This document shows, piece by piece, positions 1-8,800 of a stretch of 26,247 nt of DNA; within the stretch, counting starts at the first letter, position 1; each line of letters begins with the position of its first letter. The position numbers and the translations under genes were made by a program. The stretch is from JASEFH01 sp034679905. GTDB lineage: Archaea; Halobacteriota; Methanomicrobia; Methanomicrobiales; JACTUA01. The notes under the pieces are model-generated. The model did no database searches, was not told the origin of the DNA, and saw nothing but the letters and a program-made list of their open reading frames with translations. The DNA lies in the NCBI GenBank assembly GCA_034679905.1, contig JAXDAH010000115.1, positions 1-26,247 of the forward strand. The letters run 5' to 3'.

Positions 1-1079
1 GAAGCCTCGGTGGAGTGGCAGAACGCCTTCGCAGGTTCGTTCGTCGAGGTATGCGTATCCGCGAAGAGTGTGGGGTCGTCGAGGGCGGCGTGCGCCAGAG
101 TAAACCGCCCCATCTTCCAGGCGGAGGCGGATTCCACGGCATAGTAAAACGTGATGGGATCTTCGGTCAGGACGAACGCAGCATCGGTGAAGACCGGGGC
201 CGGGGTATCGAGATCCCGGCCGTGTCCCGACGTGCCGCTTCGCGGTGTGTTCAGAACGACCCCGACGAACTCGCGATCCGCCGGGTGGAACCGTGGATCT
301 TCATCCCTGTAGAGTTCCAGAACGGCATAGTCAGACCCGGCGTACTGGTGCGTCACGAGGAGGTAGTACATCTCCCCGACCCGGAAGGGTGCAGGGCAGA
401 ACCGCTGTCCGACGAACAGGGGGTTGTCCGGATCGCTCTCCCACTCCCGCAGGTTCGTGGACGTGATCAGTCCCAGCTGGCGGTCCCGGGCGCCCTCGGT
501 GCCGGCACCGCCATAATTGTTGACCCAGAGGTGATACACGCCGTCGACCTTCTGAATACCCCAGGGTTCTGCACCGCCGCCGGACCAGCCCGTCGCAGGC
601 GGATTCCGGTAGACCGGGTTCGCGGGATCTTTAGAAAAGGCTTCTGCAGGGTGCGATGCGGTAGCCAGACCGACGGCGGTGAAGCCTCCGCCGTCGTATC
701 CGCCGTATATCATGGTGTACGTGGCATCCTCTTTCCATACCATCGGACAGTAGACTTTCACGCTGTCCCATGCACCGGGATTGCCCCGGTTCAGAACGAG
801 TGATTTTTCGCCCCAGTTCATGCCGTCCGTCGATGTACGGACGTAGATCTCCGAGGCATAGGAGGTATACAGATAGTAGATCGATCCCTCACGGTAGACG
901 GAGCCGAATGTTTCGCCCCCGTGCAGAGCCTCAAACGGTGTCATGGGATCTATGATGGCCTTGATTACGGGCGATTCGAAATCGTCAGCGTAGATTCCCA
1001 GCCCCGACACGGAAGATGCCAGCAGTGGCGCTAGGAGGACTGCAACCAGATACTTTGCAACACTCTTCCCGGCAATCAT
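1..1079 (-). CDS. Secreted five-bladed beta-propeller protein, glycosidase (GH32/43/68/130-like) superfamily, C-terminus cut by window edge
   Basis: Reading the minus strand from the ATG at 1079 gives 359 uninterrupted codons to the left edge of the window, so the stop lies outside. Residues 1-29 form a signal peptide: a Lys-containing start, a hydrophobic stretch at about 9-20, and small residues before about 29. The rest is rich in Tyr, Trp, Gly and Asp and shows propeller-like blade phrases such as GSIYYLYTSYAS (65-76), YTMIYGGYDGGG (121-132), YHLWVNNYGG (182-191) and MYYLLVTHQY (237-246). Such phrases are typical of glycosidases and glycan phosphorylases of the GH43/GH32/GH130 clan, but I cannot assign a family or substrate. 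The start is preceded by TGAGGG only 2 bases upstream, which is too close for a good ribosome site. A 262-codon ORF on the opposite strand is a shadow, since this strand has the signal peptide and protein-like composition. The protein is probably exported and may act on extracellular or surface sugar. Confidence 0.72.
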   Translation of the reverse strand, partial: MIAGKSVAKYLVAVLLAPLLASSVSGLGIYADDFESPVIKAIIDPMTPFEALHGGETFGSVYREGSIYYLYTSYASEIYVRTSTDGMNWGEKSLVLNRGNPGAWDSVKVYCPMVWKEDATYTMIYGGYDGGGFTAVGLATASHPAEAFSKDPANPVYRNPPATGWSGGGAEPWGIQKVDGVYHLWVNNYGGAGTEGARDRQLGLITSTNLREWESDPDNPLFVGQRFCPAPFRVGEMYYLLVTHQYAGSDYAVLELYRDEDPRFHPADREFVGVVLNTPRSGTSGHGRDLDTPAPVFTDAAFVLTEDPITFYYAVESASAWKMGRFTLAHAALDDPTLFADTHTSTNEPAKAFCHSTEA

Positions 1080-1516
1080 ACCCTCAGCCGCCAGTCATAT
1101 CAAAGGCGAGAGAATTCCAGAATTGTGGTTGAAGATCTTCCAGCCCTATCGCCCGGGCACGAAGAGGCATGACAACATTCGCCGGAACCTTGAACGCACC
1201 ACACTGCTTCGGGATATCGTGGAGAGGGGTGGACATGACAGCAGGCGGCACATCAACCATACCCTGGACGATATTCATCCGGGTTCTACAGATACCGACG
1301 AAGGCATTAATCTATTGGTCAATGTAATATTCGCGCCATGCCCCGGCGGCAGAGATGCACCAGAATCCTCCTGTATCCAGCTGCCCTCCAGACAGGCTTT
1401 GGTGAGTCATCCTGGCACGGACTCCGTAACGCTTCCATCCCGCAGGACTCCCGGGGGTCGTTCCATGCACAACCATTATCCCCCTTCTCTGCAGGATGTA
1501 GGGTATCCAACGAGCC
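1080..1516. other. Intergenic region between divergent genes, no supported gene
   Basis: This 437-base stretch separates the minus-strand propeller gene from the plus-strand acetyltransferase gene. It should hold both promoters, but I see no strong TATA box. The most AT-rich patch is at about 1305-1332, and TTTGATATG on the minus strand at about 1096-1104 is a weak candidate for the propeller gene. A 64-codon minus-strand ORF (1084-1278) has no recognisable features and is not called. Confidence 0.5.
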
Positions 1517-2020
1517 ATGAGCCGCCATGCCGCTGTCACGCTGAAACCGCTGGACGAAGACGACCTGCCCGCCCTGCATGCCATCGTCTCGGAGCCGGAG
1601 GTGAACCGCTACCTCGACCTGATCCCGCCCATCCCCCTGCAGAAGACGCGGGAGTTCGTCGCGGAGGCGACGGCAGGCGGCGGCAGGATCTGGGGCATCC
1701 GCGTCGGGGGGACGCTTGTCGGGGCCGTCGGGCTCCTCCCGGGGGAGCCGGGCACGAAACTCTCCCACAGCGCCAGCCTCTTCATCTACCTTGCCCGCCG
1801 CTGCTGGGGAAAAGGCATCGGCTCCGCAGCGCTGCAGGCGGCCCTCGGTGAGGCGGAGAGGCGGGGCTTCGAGCGGCTCGAAGCGCTGGTCGTGGAGGCG
1901 AATGTGCGGGCTCTCGCGCTCTTCCAGCAGAACGGGTTTGCGGTGGAAGGGCACCTGCGGCGCGCCTTCAAGACGGGGACGGAGTACCAGGACCTGATCC
2001 TGCTGGCAAAGTTGCTGTAA
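1517..2020 (+). CDS. GNAT-family N-acetyltransferase, RimJ/RimL-like
   Basis: The 167-residue product has the length and layout of a single GNAT domain, which moves an acetyl group from acetyl-CoA to an amine on a protein or small molecule. The N-terminal strand and helix (VTLKPLDEDDLPALHAIV, 7-24) match the usual beginning of RimJ/RimL-type enzymes. The acetyl-CoA pyrophosphate loop is RRCWGKGIGSAAL (94-106), fitting R-x-x-G-x-G with R95, G98 and G100. The C-terminal part has the usual NVRALALFQQNGF segment (129-141), in which an Asn and a following helix flank the cofactor, then a final beta strand ending in LLAKLL. The start is the first ATG before the domain. No clear ribosome site precedes it, so the start is not certain. 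It stands alone, with long intergenic DNA on both sides. The substrate cannot be told from the sequence. Confidence 0.88.
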   Translation: MSRHAAVTLKPLDEDDLPALHAIVSEPEVNRYLDLIPPIPLQKTREFVAEATAGGGRIWGIRVGGTLVGAVGLLPGEPGTKLSHSASLFIYLARRCWGKGIGSAALQAALGEAERRGFERLEALVVEANVRALALFQQNGFAVEGHLRRAFKTGTEYQDLILLAKLL

Positions 2021-2706
2021 CCCTCGAGCCTAGACTCCAGAACCGGGCGTGCATCCGCACCCACGATGCGATAGAGGCAGGGGAGGGAGAACCCCCACCG
2101 ACTTCGTTCGGTGAAGCGAATGACGGGTGTCCCGCCCCTATGACATCCGTCGGACGCTGCAGGGAGAGGATGCCAGTTCTCTCCCCTCGGACCCCTCGCC
2201 TCAGGGACGACCGCTCCGGATGGAGGCGATACAGGATTATTCCACGAACTGGGTGTCGAAGGGATACGCATGCCTGAAATAATCCACCCCCCTCTCACGC
2301 TGGAAAGCGGTCAACCCGATCGCACGCGCATCTTCGAAGGGGGGGTCCATCCTAACGAGCGGGAGTGGGGCAGCCGGGGGATAGGAGTGCGCCCTATTCC
2401 CATCAAACCCTCTATCGTTTGCGATAGGACCGGACGGGAAGCCCGGGTATGCAATCCCAACAGAATACTCTTCCGAAGTGCCTCGAGAGCACTCCGCTCC
2501 CCGGTCTCACGCGGAATCCCTGTCGGGGGGCAGGATTGAGAGAGACCAGACCCATGCCGTTATCGACTCGACACTTCGCCGGGTAGCTCGAGCCGATCCT
2601 CCGGCTCTCATCGGTCCCCGCCATCGCAGCGATAGCCCGAGATACATGCAGCGCGCCGCTCCACCTGCAACGATTATATACTCCTGCATCCTCAACGGGG
2701 ACGTGT
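2021..2706. other. Long intergenic region with small hairpins, no supported gene
   Basis: This 686-base stretch lies between two plus-strand genes. ORFs in it have low-complexity, arginine-rich translations without domains and are not called. It contains two short perfect inverted repeats: CACCGA/TCGGTG at 2096-2113 with a 6-base loop, and CTATCG/CGATAG at about 2411-2427 with loop TTTG. It also holds one copy of the GAATAGG heptamer on the minus strand (2393-2399). The only promoter element with clear placement is the TATA box at 2674. Confidence 0.5.
2674..2680 (+). promoter_or_regulatory. TATA box for the DUF998 gene
   Basis: TTATATA is centred about 30 bases before the ATG at 2707. Archaeal transcription normally starts about 25 bases downstream of the TATA box, so the transcript would begin within a few bases of the start codon and be leaderless or nearly so. 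Confidence 0.6.
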
Positions 2707-3342
2707 ATGGCCGCTACACGGAATTCCAGCGCGCTGCAGTATGCCGGAGCACTGGCCTTCATTGCAGGCGTTATCATCCTCATGGGGATCATCACCGCCG
2801 AGGCTACGTATCCGGGCTACAGCACGTCGCAGAACGAGATCAGCGATCTGGGGGCGACGCGTCCGCCGAACAGCATCATCGTGCAGCCGGCCGCCAGTAT
2901 CTTCAATACCACGATGGTCGTCTCGGGCCTCATGATTCTAGCGGCCGCCTACTTCGTCCATCGGGGCTATCGGGATCTTCTGGTGACCGTCCTCATCGGC
3001 CTGCTGGGTATCGGCGCCATCGGGGTGGGGATCTTCCCCGGCAACACGGGAGTCCCGCACGCTCTCTCCGCCCAGATCACCTTCATCGCCGGCGGACTCT
3101 CGGCCATTGCCGCCTACCGGGTGGAGCGTGCGCCGTTCCGCTACATCTCGGTGGTGCTGGGGCTGATCGCGCTCGTCACCCTCTTCCTCGCCTACATCCT
3201 CGGCGAGGGGCACCCGCTCATCTTCCTGGGCCTCGGCGGGGTAGAGCGCTGGGTGGCCTACCCGATCGTGCTCTGGATCACGGGCTTCGGGGGTTACCTG
3301 ATGGGAGATGCGGCAGGAATCGGCACGCTCTCGCGAGCGTGA
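2707..3342 (+). CDS. DUF998 family six-helix membrane protein
   Basis: The 211-residue protein is strongly hydrophobic, with about six membrane helices (roughly 11-31, 62-84, 90-110, 118-138, 146-165 and 181-200). The segment YPGYSTSQNEISDLGA (35-50), just after helix 1, is the typical DUF998 signature, which faces a short outer loop before helix 2. Length and helix number match the family, whose biochemical role is unknown. The start is supported by the TATA box about 30 bases upstream. The gene converges on the histidine kinase gene at 3365, with only 22 bases between their ends and two perfect hairpins covering both 3' ends. A 305-codon ORF in another frame over the same DNA is a shadow. 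Confidence 0.88.
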   Translation: MAATRNSSALQYAGALAFIAGVIILMGIITAEATYPGYSTSQNEISDLGATRPPNSIIVQPAASIFNTTMVVSGLMILAAAYFVHRGYRDLLVTVLIGLLGIGAIGVGIFPGNTGVPHALSAQITFIAGGLSAIAAYRVERAPFRYISVVLGLIALVTLFLAYILGEGHPLIFLGLGGVERWVAYPIVLWITGFGGYLMGDAAGIGTLSRA

Positions 3343-3377
3343 CAGCCAGACAGGGAAACGGATGCTATGCATCCGTT
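3324..3377. terminator. Double hairpin between convergent genes, possible bidirectional terminator
   Basis: Two perfect inverted repeats lie side by side. The first is CACGCTC/GAGCGTG (3324-3341, loop TCGC), inside the last codons of the DUF998 gene. The second is AACGGATGC/GCATCCGTT (3357-3377, loop TAT), covering the last codons and stop of the histidine kinase gene. Archaeal termination usually depends on T-runs, which are absent here, so the hairpins may instead mark or protect the two 3' ends. Confidence 0.5.
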
Positions 3378-5722
3378 GCAGGGATGGTGAAGTAGAAGGT
3401 CGAGCCCTGTCCCGGCTCGGATTCGACCCAGATCCTCCCCCCGTGCCGCTCCACGATCCGCTTTACGATCGCCAAGCCCATGCCGGTTCCGGGATACTGG
3501 TCGCGGTGGTGCAGCCTCTCGAAGATGGTGAAGATCTTCCCGTAATAGTCTGGATCAATCCCGATGCCGTTATCCCGCACGGCGAAGCGCCATGCCCGCT
3601 CCTCGCGGCGGGCGGAGACATGAATGCGGGGCGGGACGCCGTCCTGCCGGAACTTAAGGGCGTTTCCGATGAGGTTCTGGAAGACCGCCCCCAGCTGGAG
3701 GTCGTCGGCCAGGACGATCGGGAGCGTACCGTAATCGACGTTAGCGGCGGCATCCGAGATCTGGGGCTCCAGGATGGCGAGTGTCTTCTCGAGCGCCGCC
3801 CGGCTGTCCGTCTTCTGCAGCCGGAGATCCTGCATGGTCAGACGGGAGTACTCCAGCAGATCGTTGATCAGGGCGTTCATCCGGCTGCCGGCCGAGACGA
3901 TGTTGCGGATATACCGATCTCCTGGTTCGCCCAGCCGACCGCCGTATTCCGCATCCAGGATCTGGGAGAAACTCACGATGGCGCGGAGCGGCTCTTTCAG
4001 GTCGTGGGAAGAGACGTAGGCGAATCTCTCCAGGTCTTCGTTGGACCGCTTCAGTGTCTCTGCGAATACTTTTAGTTCCTCTTCCACTCTTTTACGCTCC
4101 GTGATATCCCGCACCAGAGCGACGAAGCGAGCGGCCGGAGCATGGGGATCCCCTTTGGCGGCGATAGAAAGTTCAAACCAGCGGATCTCGTTGCGTATGG
4201 TCAACGGATACATGGCTCCGGAGTGCCTCCCTGTCTGGGCGGCATCGGCGATGGCTTGCATGACGATGCCTGCGACATCCCCGGGAAGCACTTCGTTCAC
4301 CGTTTTACCGATAAACTCTTCCGCAGGGCGGTAGAGCATCTCGGGGTCGGGAGCCCTGAAGGCAAAGAAGCACCCCTGGCGATCGATCTCGAATAAAAGA
4401 TCCGGCAGTGCATCCAGCGTCGCATCCAGCTGCGCGTAGACATCCTTCAGCGCCTGATACGCCCGTTTGCGCTCGGTGATGTCCCGCAGGAACACCTGGA
4501 CGGCAGGTCTTCCCCCGATGAACGTCCGGCTCCCCCGCCCCTCAACCCAGATCGGCACTCCATCGAGACGGAGCACCTGGAGCGGGATGATGGGGGAGAC
4601 CTCGCCCGCCAGATCCTGGCGAATATTGCCCCGGATCGCATCGCGGTAGTCCGGATGCACGATGATCATGACATCCTTTCCGATCAGATCCTTGGGATGC
4701 GAGGCGCCCAGCATCTCCATTCCCGCCGGGTTGATGTAGATGATCCTCCCGTCCTGGTGCATCAGGACCCCGTCGGGGGAGAGTTCGACCAGGTGGCGGT
4801 ACTTCTCTTCGCTCTCCATCAGGGTTGTCTCCAGCTGTCTGCGGGCTGTGATATCGAGCGCCATGGACTGCAGGGCCGGCTCGCCGGCGTACAGGATCGG
4901 CACGACCGATTGCTCCACCCAGCGTGTCTCTCCATCGCGCCGTACGATGCGGTATTCGATGGATCCTGCCGTGGGGACTCCCTGGAGATTTTTTCCGATG
5001 TAATCTCGGAGCCGTTCGCGATCCTCGGGATGGGCAAGGCGGAGCACATCCTCTGTCGAAAAGGAGAGGATTTCTTCTCTCGAATAGCCGCAGATCTCGA
5101 GTGCCCTGCGGTTGGCGAACACGAGGCCGCTGCGGGTGAAGATGGTGAGCGATTGGAGCGATCTGTCCACCAACAGCCGATATGCCTCTTCCAGATCGCG
5201 GCGATACGTCGTATCCCGCATGTGGACCTGAACCGCTGGGAACCCCTGGATCTCCAGCGGTGCGGCGGTCACCTCGACCTCGATCCGCTTCCCCTCCGGA
5301 AGCGTCAGGGGCATCGATAGCGGAGGGAGCGTCTCGCCCGCCAGAACCTTCTGGATATCGTCCTGGAGGGCGCCCCGTTCTCCCATCGGGAGAAGGTCAA
5401 GCACCGACCGATCTTTCATATCCTCGATGGTGGTCCCTGTCAGCCGCAATGCGGCTGGATTGGCATAGAAGAGCCGACCATCGCGATCGTGGATGACAAT
5501 GGCATCGGGAGATGCCTCCACGAGGGTGCGGTACTTCCGCTCATTCTCCTGCAGTAGTGCGTTCTGCTCTCGGAGGCGCTGGATCTTCGCTTCACAGTCC
5601 GCTGTGAGCGTATCCAGCAGTTCCCGCAGCCGGGATTGCAGTGCAGGAGGAGCCTCCCGGAGAATATCTCCCAGTCGGGGATGGAGCATCTCCGCCTTCC
5701 GCTGTGTCTCCTCTGCAGGCAT
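3365..5722 (-). CDS. Soluble PAS-domain sensor histidine kinase (four PAS domains)
   Basis: The 785-residue protein is a cytoplasmic sensor kinase with no membrane segment. After an N-terminal helical region (about 5-62) come four PAS domains at about 65-180, 182-298, 306-420 and 430-548; the first, second and third keep the usual D/S-G-x-x-x-x-x-N core. A short coiled linker leads to a dimerisation domain with the phospho-acceptor His573 in FAYVSSHDLKEPLR. The ATPase domain shows the N box (N683, N687), G1 box DNGIG (717-721), F box FTIFERL (731-737) and G2 box GTGMGL (745-750). An in-frame extension to 5875 exists, but the ATG at 5722 has a near-perfect ribosome site (GGAGGTG) and the added 51 residues do not look like a domain. 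It lies 174 bases downstream of its larger paralogue, in the same direction. No response regulator is in the window, so the partner is unknown. Signals are likely small ligands or cofactors bound by PAS domains. Confidence 0.93.
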   Translation of the reverse strand: MPAEETQRKAEMLHPRLGDILREAPPALQSRLRELLDTLTADCEAKIQRLREQNALLQENERKYRTLVEASPDAIVIHDRDGRLFYANPAALRLTGTTIEDMKDRSVLDLLPMGERGALQDDIQKVLAGETLPPLSMPLTLPEGKRIEVEVTAAPLEIQGFPAVQVHMRDTTYRRDLEEAYRLLVDRSLQSLTIFTRSGLVFANRRALEICGYSREEILSFSTEDVLRLAHPEDRERLRDYIGKNLQGVPTAGSIEYRIVRRDGETRWVEQSVVPILYAGEPALQSMALDITARRQLETTLMESEEKYRHLVELSPDGVLMHQDGRIIYINPAGMEMLGASHPKDLIGKDVMIIVHPDYRDAIRGNIRQDLAGEVSPIIPLQVLRLDGVPIWVEGRGSRTFIGGRPAVQVFLRDITERKRAYQALKDVYAQLDATLDALPDLLFEIDRQGCFFAFRAPDPEMLYRPAEEFIGKTVNEVLPGDVAGIVMQAIADAAQTGRHSGAMYPLTIRNEIRWFELSIAAKGDPHAPAARFVALVRDITERKRVEEELKVFAETLKRSNEDLERFAYVSSHDLKEPLRAIVSFSQILDAEYGGRLGEPGDRYIRNIVSAGSRMNALINDLLEYSRLTMQDLRLQKTDSRAALEKTLAILEPQISDAAANVDYGTLPIVLADDLQLGAVFQNLIGNALKFRQDGVPPRIHVSARREERAWRFAVRDNGIGIDPDYYGKIFTIFERLHHRDQYPGTGMGLAIVKRIVERHGGRIWVESEPGQGSTFYFTIPATDA

Positions 5723-5733
5723 GGATCTAATCC

Positions 5734-5740
5734 CACCTCC
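5734..5740 (-). promoter_or_regulatory. Ribosome binding site fixing the start of the four-PAS kinase
   Basis: GGAGGTG on the minus strand lies 11 bases before the ATG at 5722 and closely matches the anti-Shine-Dalgarno complement. It favours this start over the longer reading frame that begins at 5875. Confidence 0.7.
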
Positions 5741-5896
5741 CATTCGCACCGCATCACGTGCAGGAGAGTATGGTATTATCATGGTCGTTGGGGGTAATTG
5801 TACTTTTTCGTCGGATCGATACCGAAAAATTGGACAAAGGCTGCGAATCGGATGCCATCTCCCGATCCGGCGCATTTATGGCAGAAAGATATCTTC

Positions 5897-8800
5897 TCAA
5901 TGGACGGCTGGCAGCGTGAAGAAGAGCGTGGAGCCCTCCCCTGGCTCGGACTCGATCCAGATCCGGCCGCCATGCCGCTCCACGATCCGTTTGCAGATGG
6001 CTAGACCGATGCCGGTCCCCTCGTACCGCTCCTGCCCGTGCAGCCGCTCAAAGATCGTGAAGATCTTCTCGAGGTACCGGGGCTCGATCCCGATGCCGTT
6101 GTCCGTAACCGAGAACTGCCACATGTCCTCTTTTTTCACGGCGGAGACGTGAATCTTCGGGGGCTCCTGCCGGCGATACTTGATTGCATTCCCGATCAGG
6201 TTCGAGAAGATCTGCTCCAGCTGGCGGGCGTCGGCCTGCACTACCGGCAGGGGATCGTGGGTAACGGTCGCCCCCTGCTCCTTGAGCAGCATGCTGATGG
6301 AGAGAAGGGTTTGCGCCAGCACTTCTTCTGTTGCAACGGGCTCCAGGACCAGGACCTGGGACGTAATTCGCGAGTGTTGCAGCAGATCGTTCACCAGCGC
6401 CTGCATTCGTCTCCCGCTATCGGTGATGAACTGGATATAGGCATCGGCATCCGGATCCAGCCTTCCGCGGTAGCGGCGCTCCAGGAGCTGGGAGTAGCTG
6501 ACGATCGCCCGCAGGGGCTCCTGAAGGTCGTGGCTGGAGATGTAGGCAAATCGTTCCAGGTCTTCGTTCGACCGCTTCAGGCGTTCGGCATACTCCTGCA
6601 ATGCAATTTCGGCCTGCTTCCGCTCGGTGATGTCCATGACTCCTGCCAGGGAGCCGATATAGTGACCGTTTTGATCGAGCAGTGGGGAAGCTTCAACGAG
6701 TACGTGTTTTTTTGCCCCCCGTGCGGTAATGGCTTCCAGTTCGTACTGATCCTTCACGCCTTTCTGTCGTCGTTCCATGTGCTCTCGGAGGATCTGAGCA
6801 TTATGCCGATCCATGAAGGAGAAGACGGACTTCCCCACGGTCTCTTCCACGGTATAGCCCAGCATGGCCGCGAGGGGGGGATTCGCATACAGAATGACGC
6901 CCGCCGAATCGATAACGACCACCCCTTCCTGGAGAGTATCGATGAGCAACCGGTACTTCTCCTCGCTCTGCCGCAGGGCCTCTTCCGCCTGCTTGCGCTC
7001 GGTGATATCCCGGGCAATAATGGCGACCCGGATTACCGTTCCCGTGTCTGACAAAACGGGATTGACGAGAGAGTCATACCATTTATTGTTTAGAAGCTCC
7101 TCGAACCGGACGATCTGTTTCGATTCGACTGCCTGACCGAAGTATTTTCGTCGATAGACCACTATCTCCGGGGGCATCCGATCCCAGATGGATGCACCGA
7201 TGAGCTTAGGCGGGCATGACCCCAGCACTTTCGCATAATTATCGTTGATATTCAGGATCGTGCCATTTACATCCAGGAGCAGCGCCATATCCGTGGGCGC
7301 GTTGAGAAGTACGCGTTCGGTCTCCAGAGTCGCCCTGAGCGCCTCCTCCATCAGCTTGCGCTCGGTGATATCCTGTATCATCGGAAGTACATATGACACC
7401 CGGCCTTCCGCATCCCGAATATACCGCACGGAGAGGTGACCCCACACGATGGCGCCATCCTTCCGGATATAGCGTTTATCCAGCTCGTACTGCTCGATCT
7501 CGCCGGCCGCGAGCCGGGTGGCCAGCCGCACATCCTCCTCCACGTCATCGGAATGGGTGAACGCCGGAAATTTCAGCTGCTGGAGTTCCTGCTCCGAATA
7601 TCCCAGCATCCGGCACAACGCCTCATTGGCCCGGAGAAGCGTGAAATCGGGGAGGAGGAGCGCTGCCGGGATGGGAGACTGATCGAAGGTGCGGCGGAAC
7701 CGCTCTTCGCTCTCCCGCAGGGCTTCCTCGGCCTGTTTGCGTGCGGTGATGTTCTGCGTTATACCGACGAGGCGTCTTGGCGTGTCGCCAGAATCGGCAA
7801 TCGCCACACCCGCAGAGAAGAACCAGAGATCCGTGCCCGCCGTTCGATTCTGGATTCGGTATTCGAGCGAGAAATTACCGCCCGAGGCAGTAGCCTGCCC
7901 GAATGCCTGCTGTACGGCAGCGAGGTCATCCGGGTGCACCGCCTCCCAGATCTCCGCCAGCGTTGCCGGCATGGGAATATCGACCAAACGCTCGGCATTC
8001 TCCGTCCACCGGAACATCTGCCTGGGTATATCGACCTCCCACCCGAAGATGTCGGCGGCTGCGGTGGCAAGCCGCAGGCGCTCTTCGGATTCACGCAGAG
8101 CCCTCTCCACCTTCTTCCGCTCCGTGACGTCCCGCAGGACGACCTGGACGGCCGGAACACCCCGAAACTCCAGCTGGACACCGCTGGCCTCGACATCGAC
8201 CGTCTTGCCGCCGGGAAACCGCATCTGCATGGTCAGAGGCGGTCCCGCCTCTCCGGCGACCAGACGTCGGATACCATCCTGGATGACCCCAAGCCTCTCC
8301 GAGGGGAAGAAGTCCAAGACGGAGCGGTCCTTCACCTCCTCCAGGCTGGAGACACCGCCCAGGCGAAGGGCTGCTGGATTGGCATACAGGAGTCTTCCAT
8401 CGAGATCGTGCACGACTATCGCATCCGGGGAGAGATCGACCATGCGATAGTACTGCTCACGGCTCTCCTGCAGGGCCTTCTCCAGCTCCTTCTGTGCGGT
8501 CAGATCCGTGACGCTTGCCAGGGAGCCCGTGTATCCCCCCTCCGCATCGGTGAGGGGGGCTGCTCCAACGAGAACACGCAGCATGCCGCCGTCCTTTTTC
8601 CGCACCTCCAGCTCGTAGGCGTCCCGAAAGCCCTGTTTGCGCCGGTCTACGTTCTCCTGAACGATTGCGGCGCTTCTGTTATCGAGAAATTCGATGAACG
8701 GTCTTCCGTTCAGCTCGTCCCGAGCATAGCCTGTAAGTTCCGTTATCCGCGGGTTCACGAACCTGATGGTGCTGTCTGGATCCAGCACCAGAATCCCCTC

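Noticed and set aside
15..803. 262-codon plus-strand ORF
   Set aside because: The opposite strand is a longer open frame with a signal peptide and propeller-like sequence. This ORF is Arg/Gly/Val-rich and resembles no family.
1084..1278. 64-codon minus-strand ORF upstream of the propeller gene
   Set aside because: It has no ribosome site, domain or signal peptide, and it lies in likely promoter DNA.
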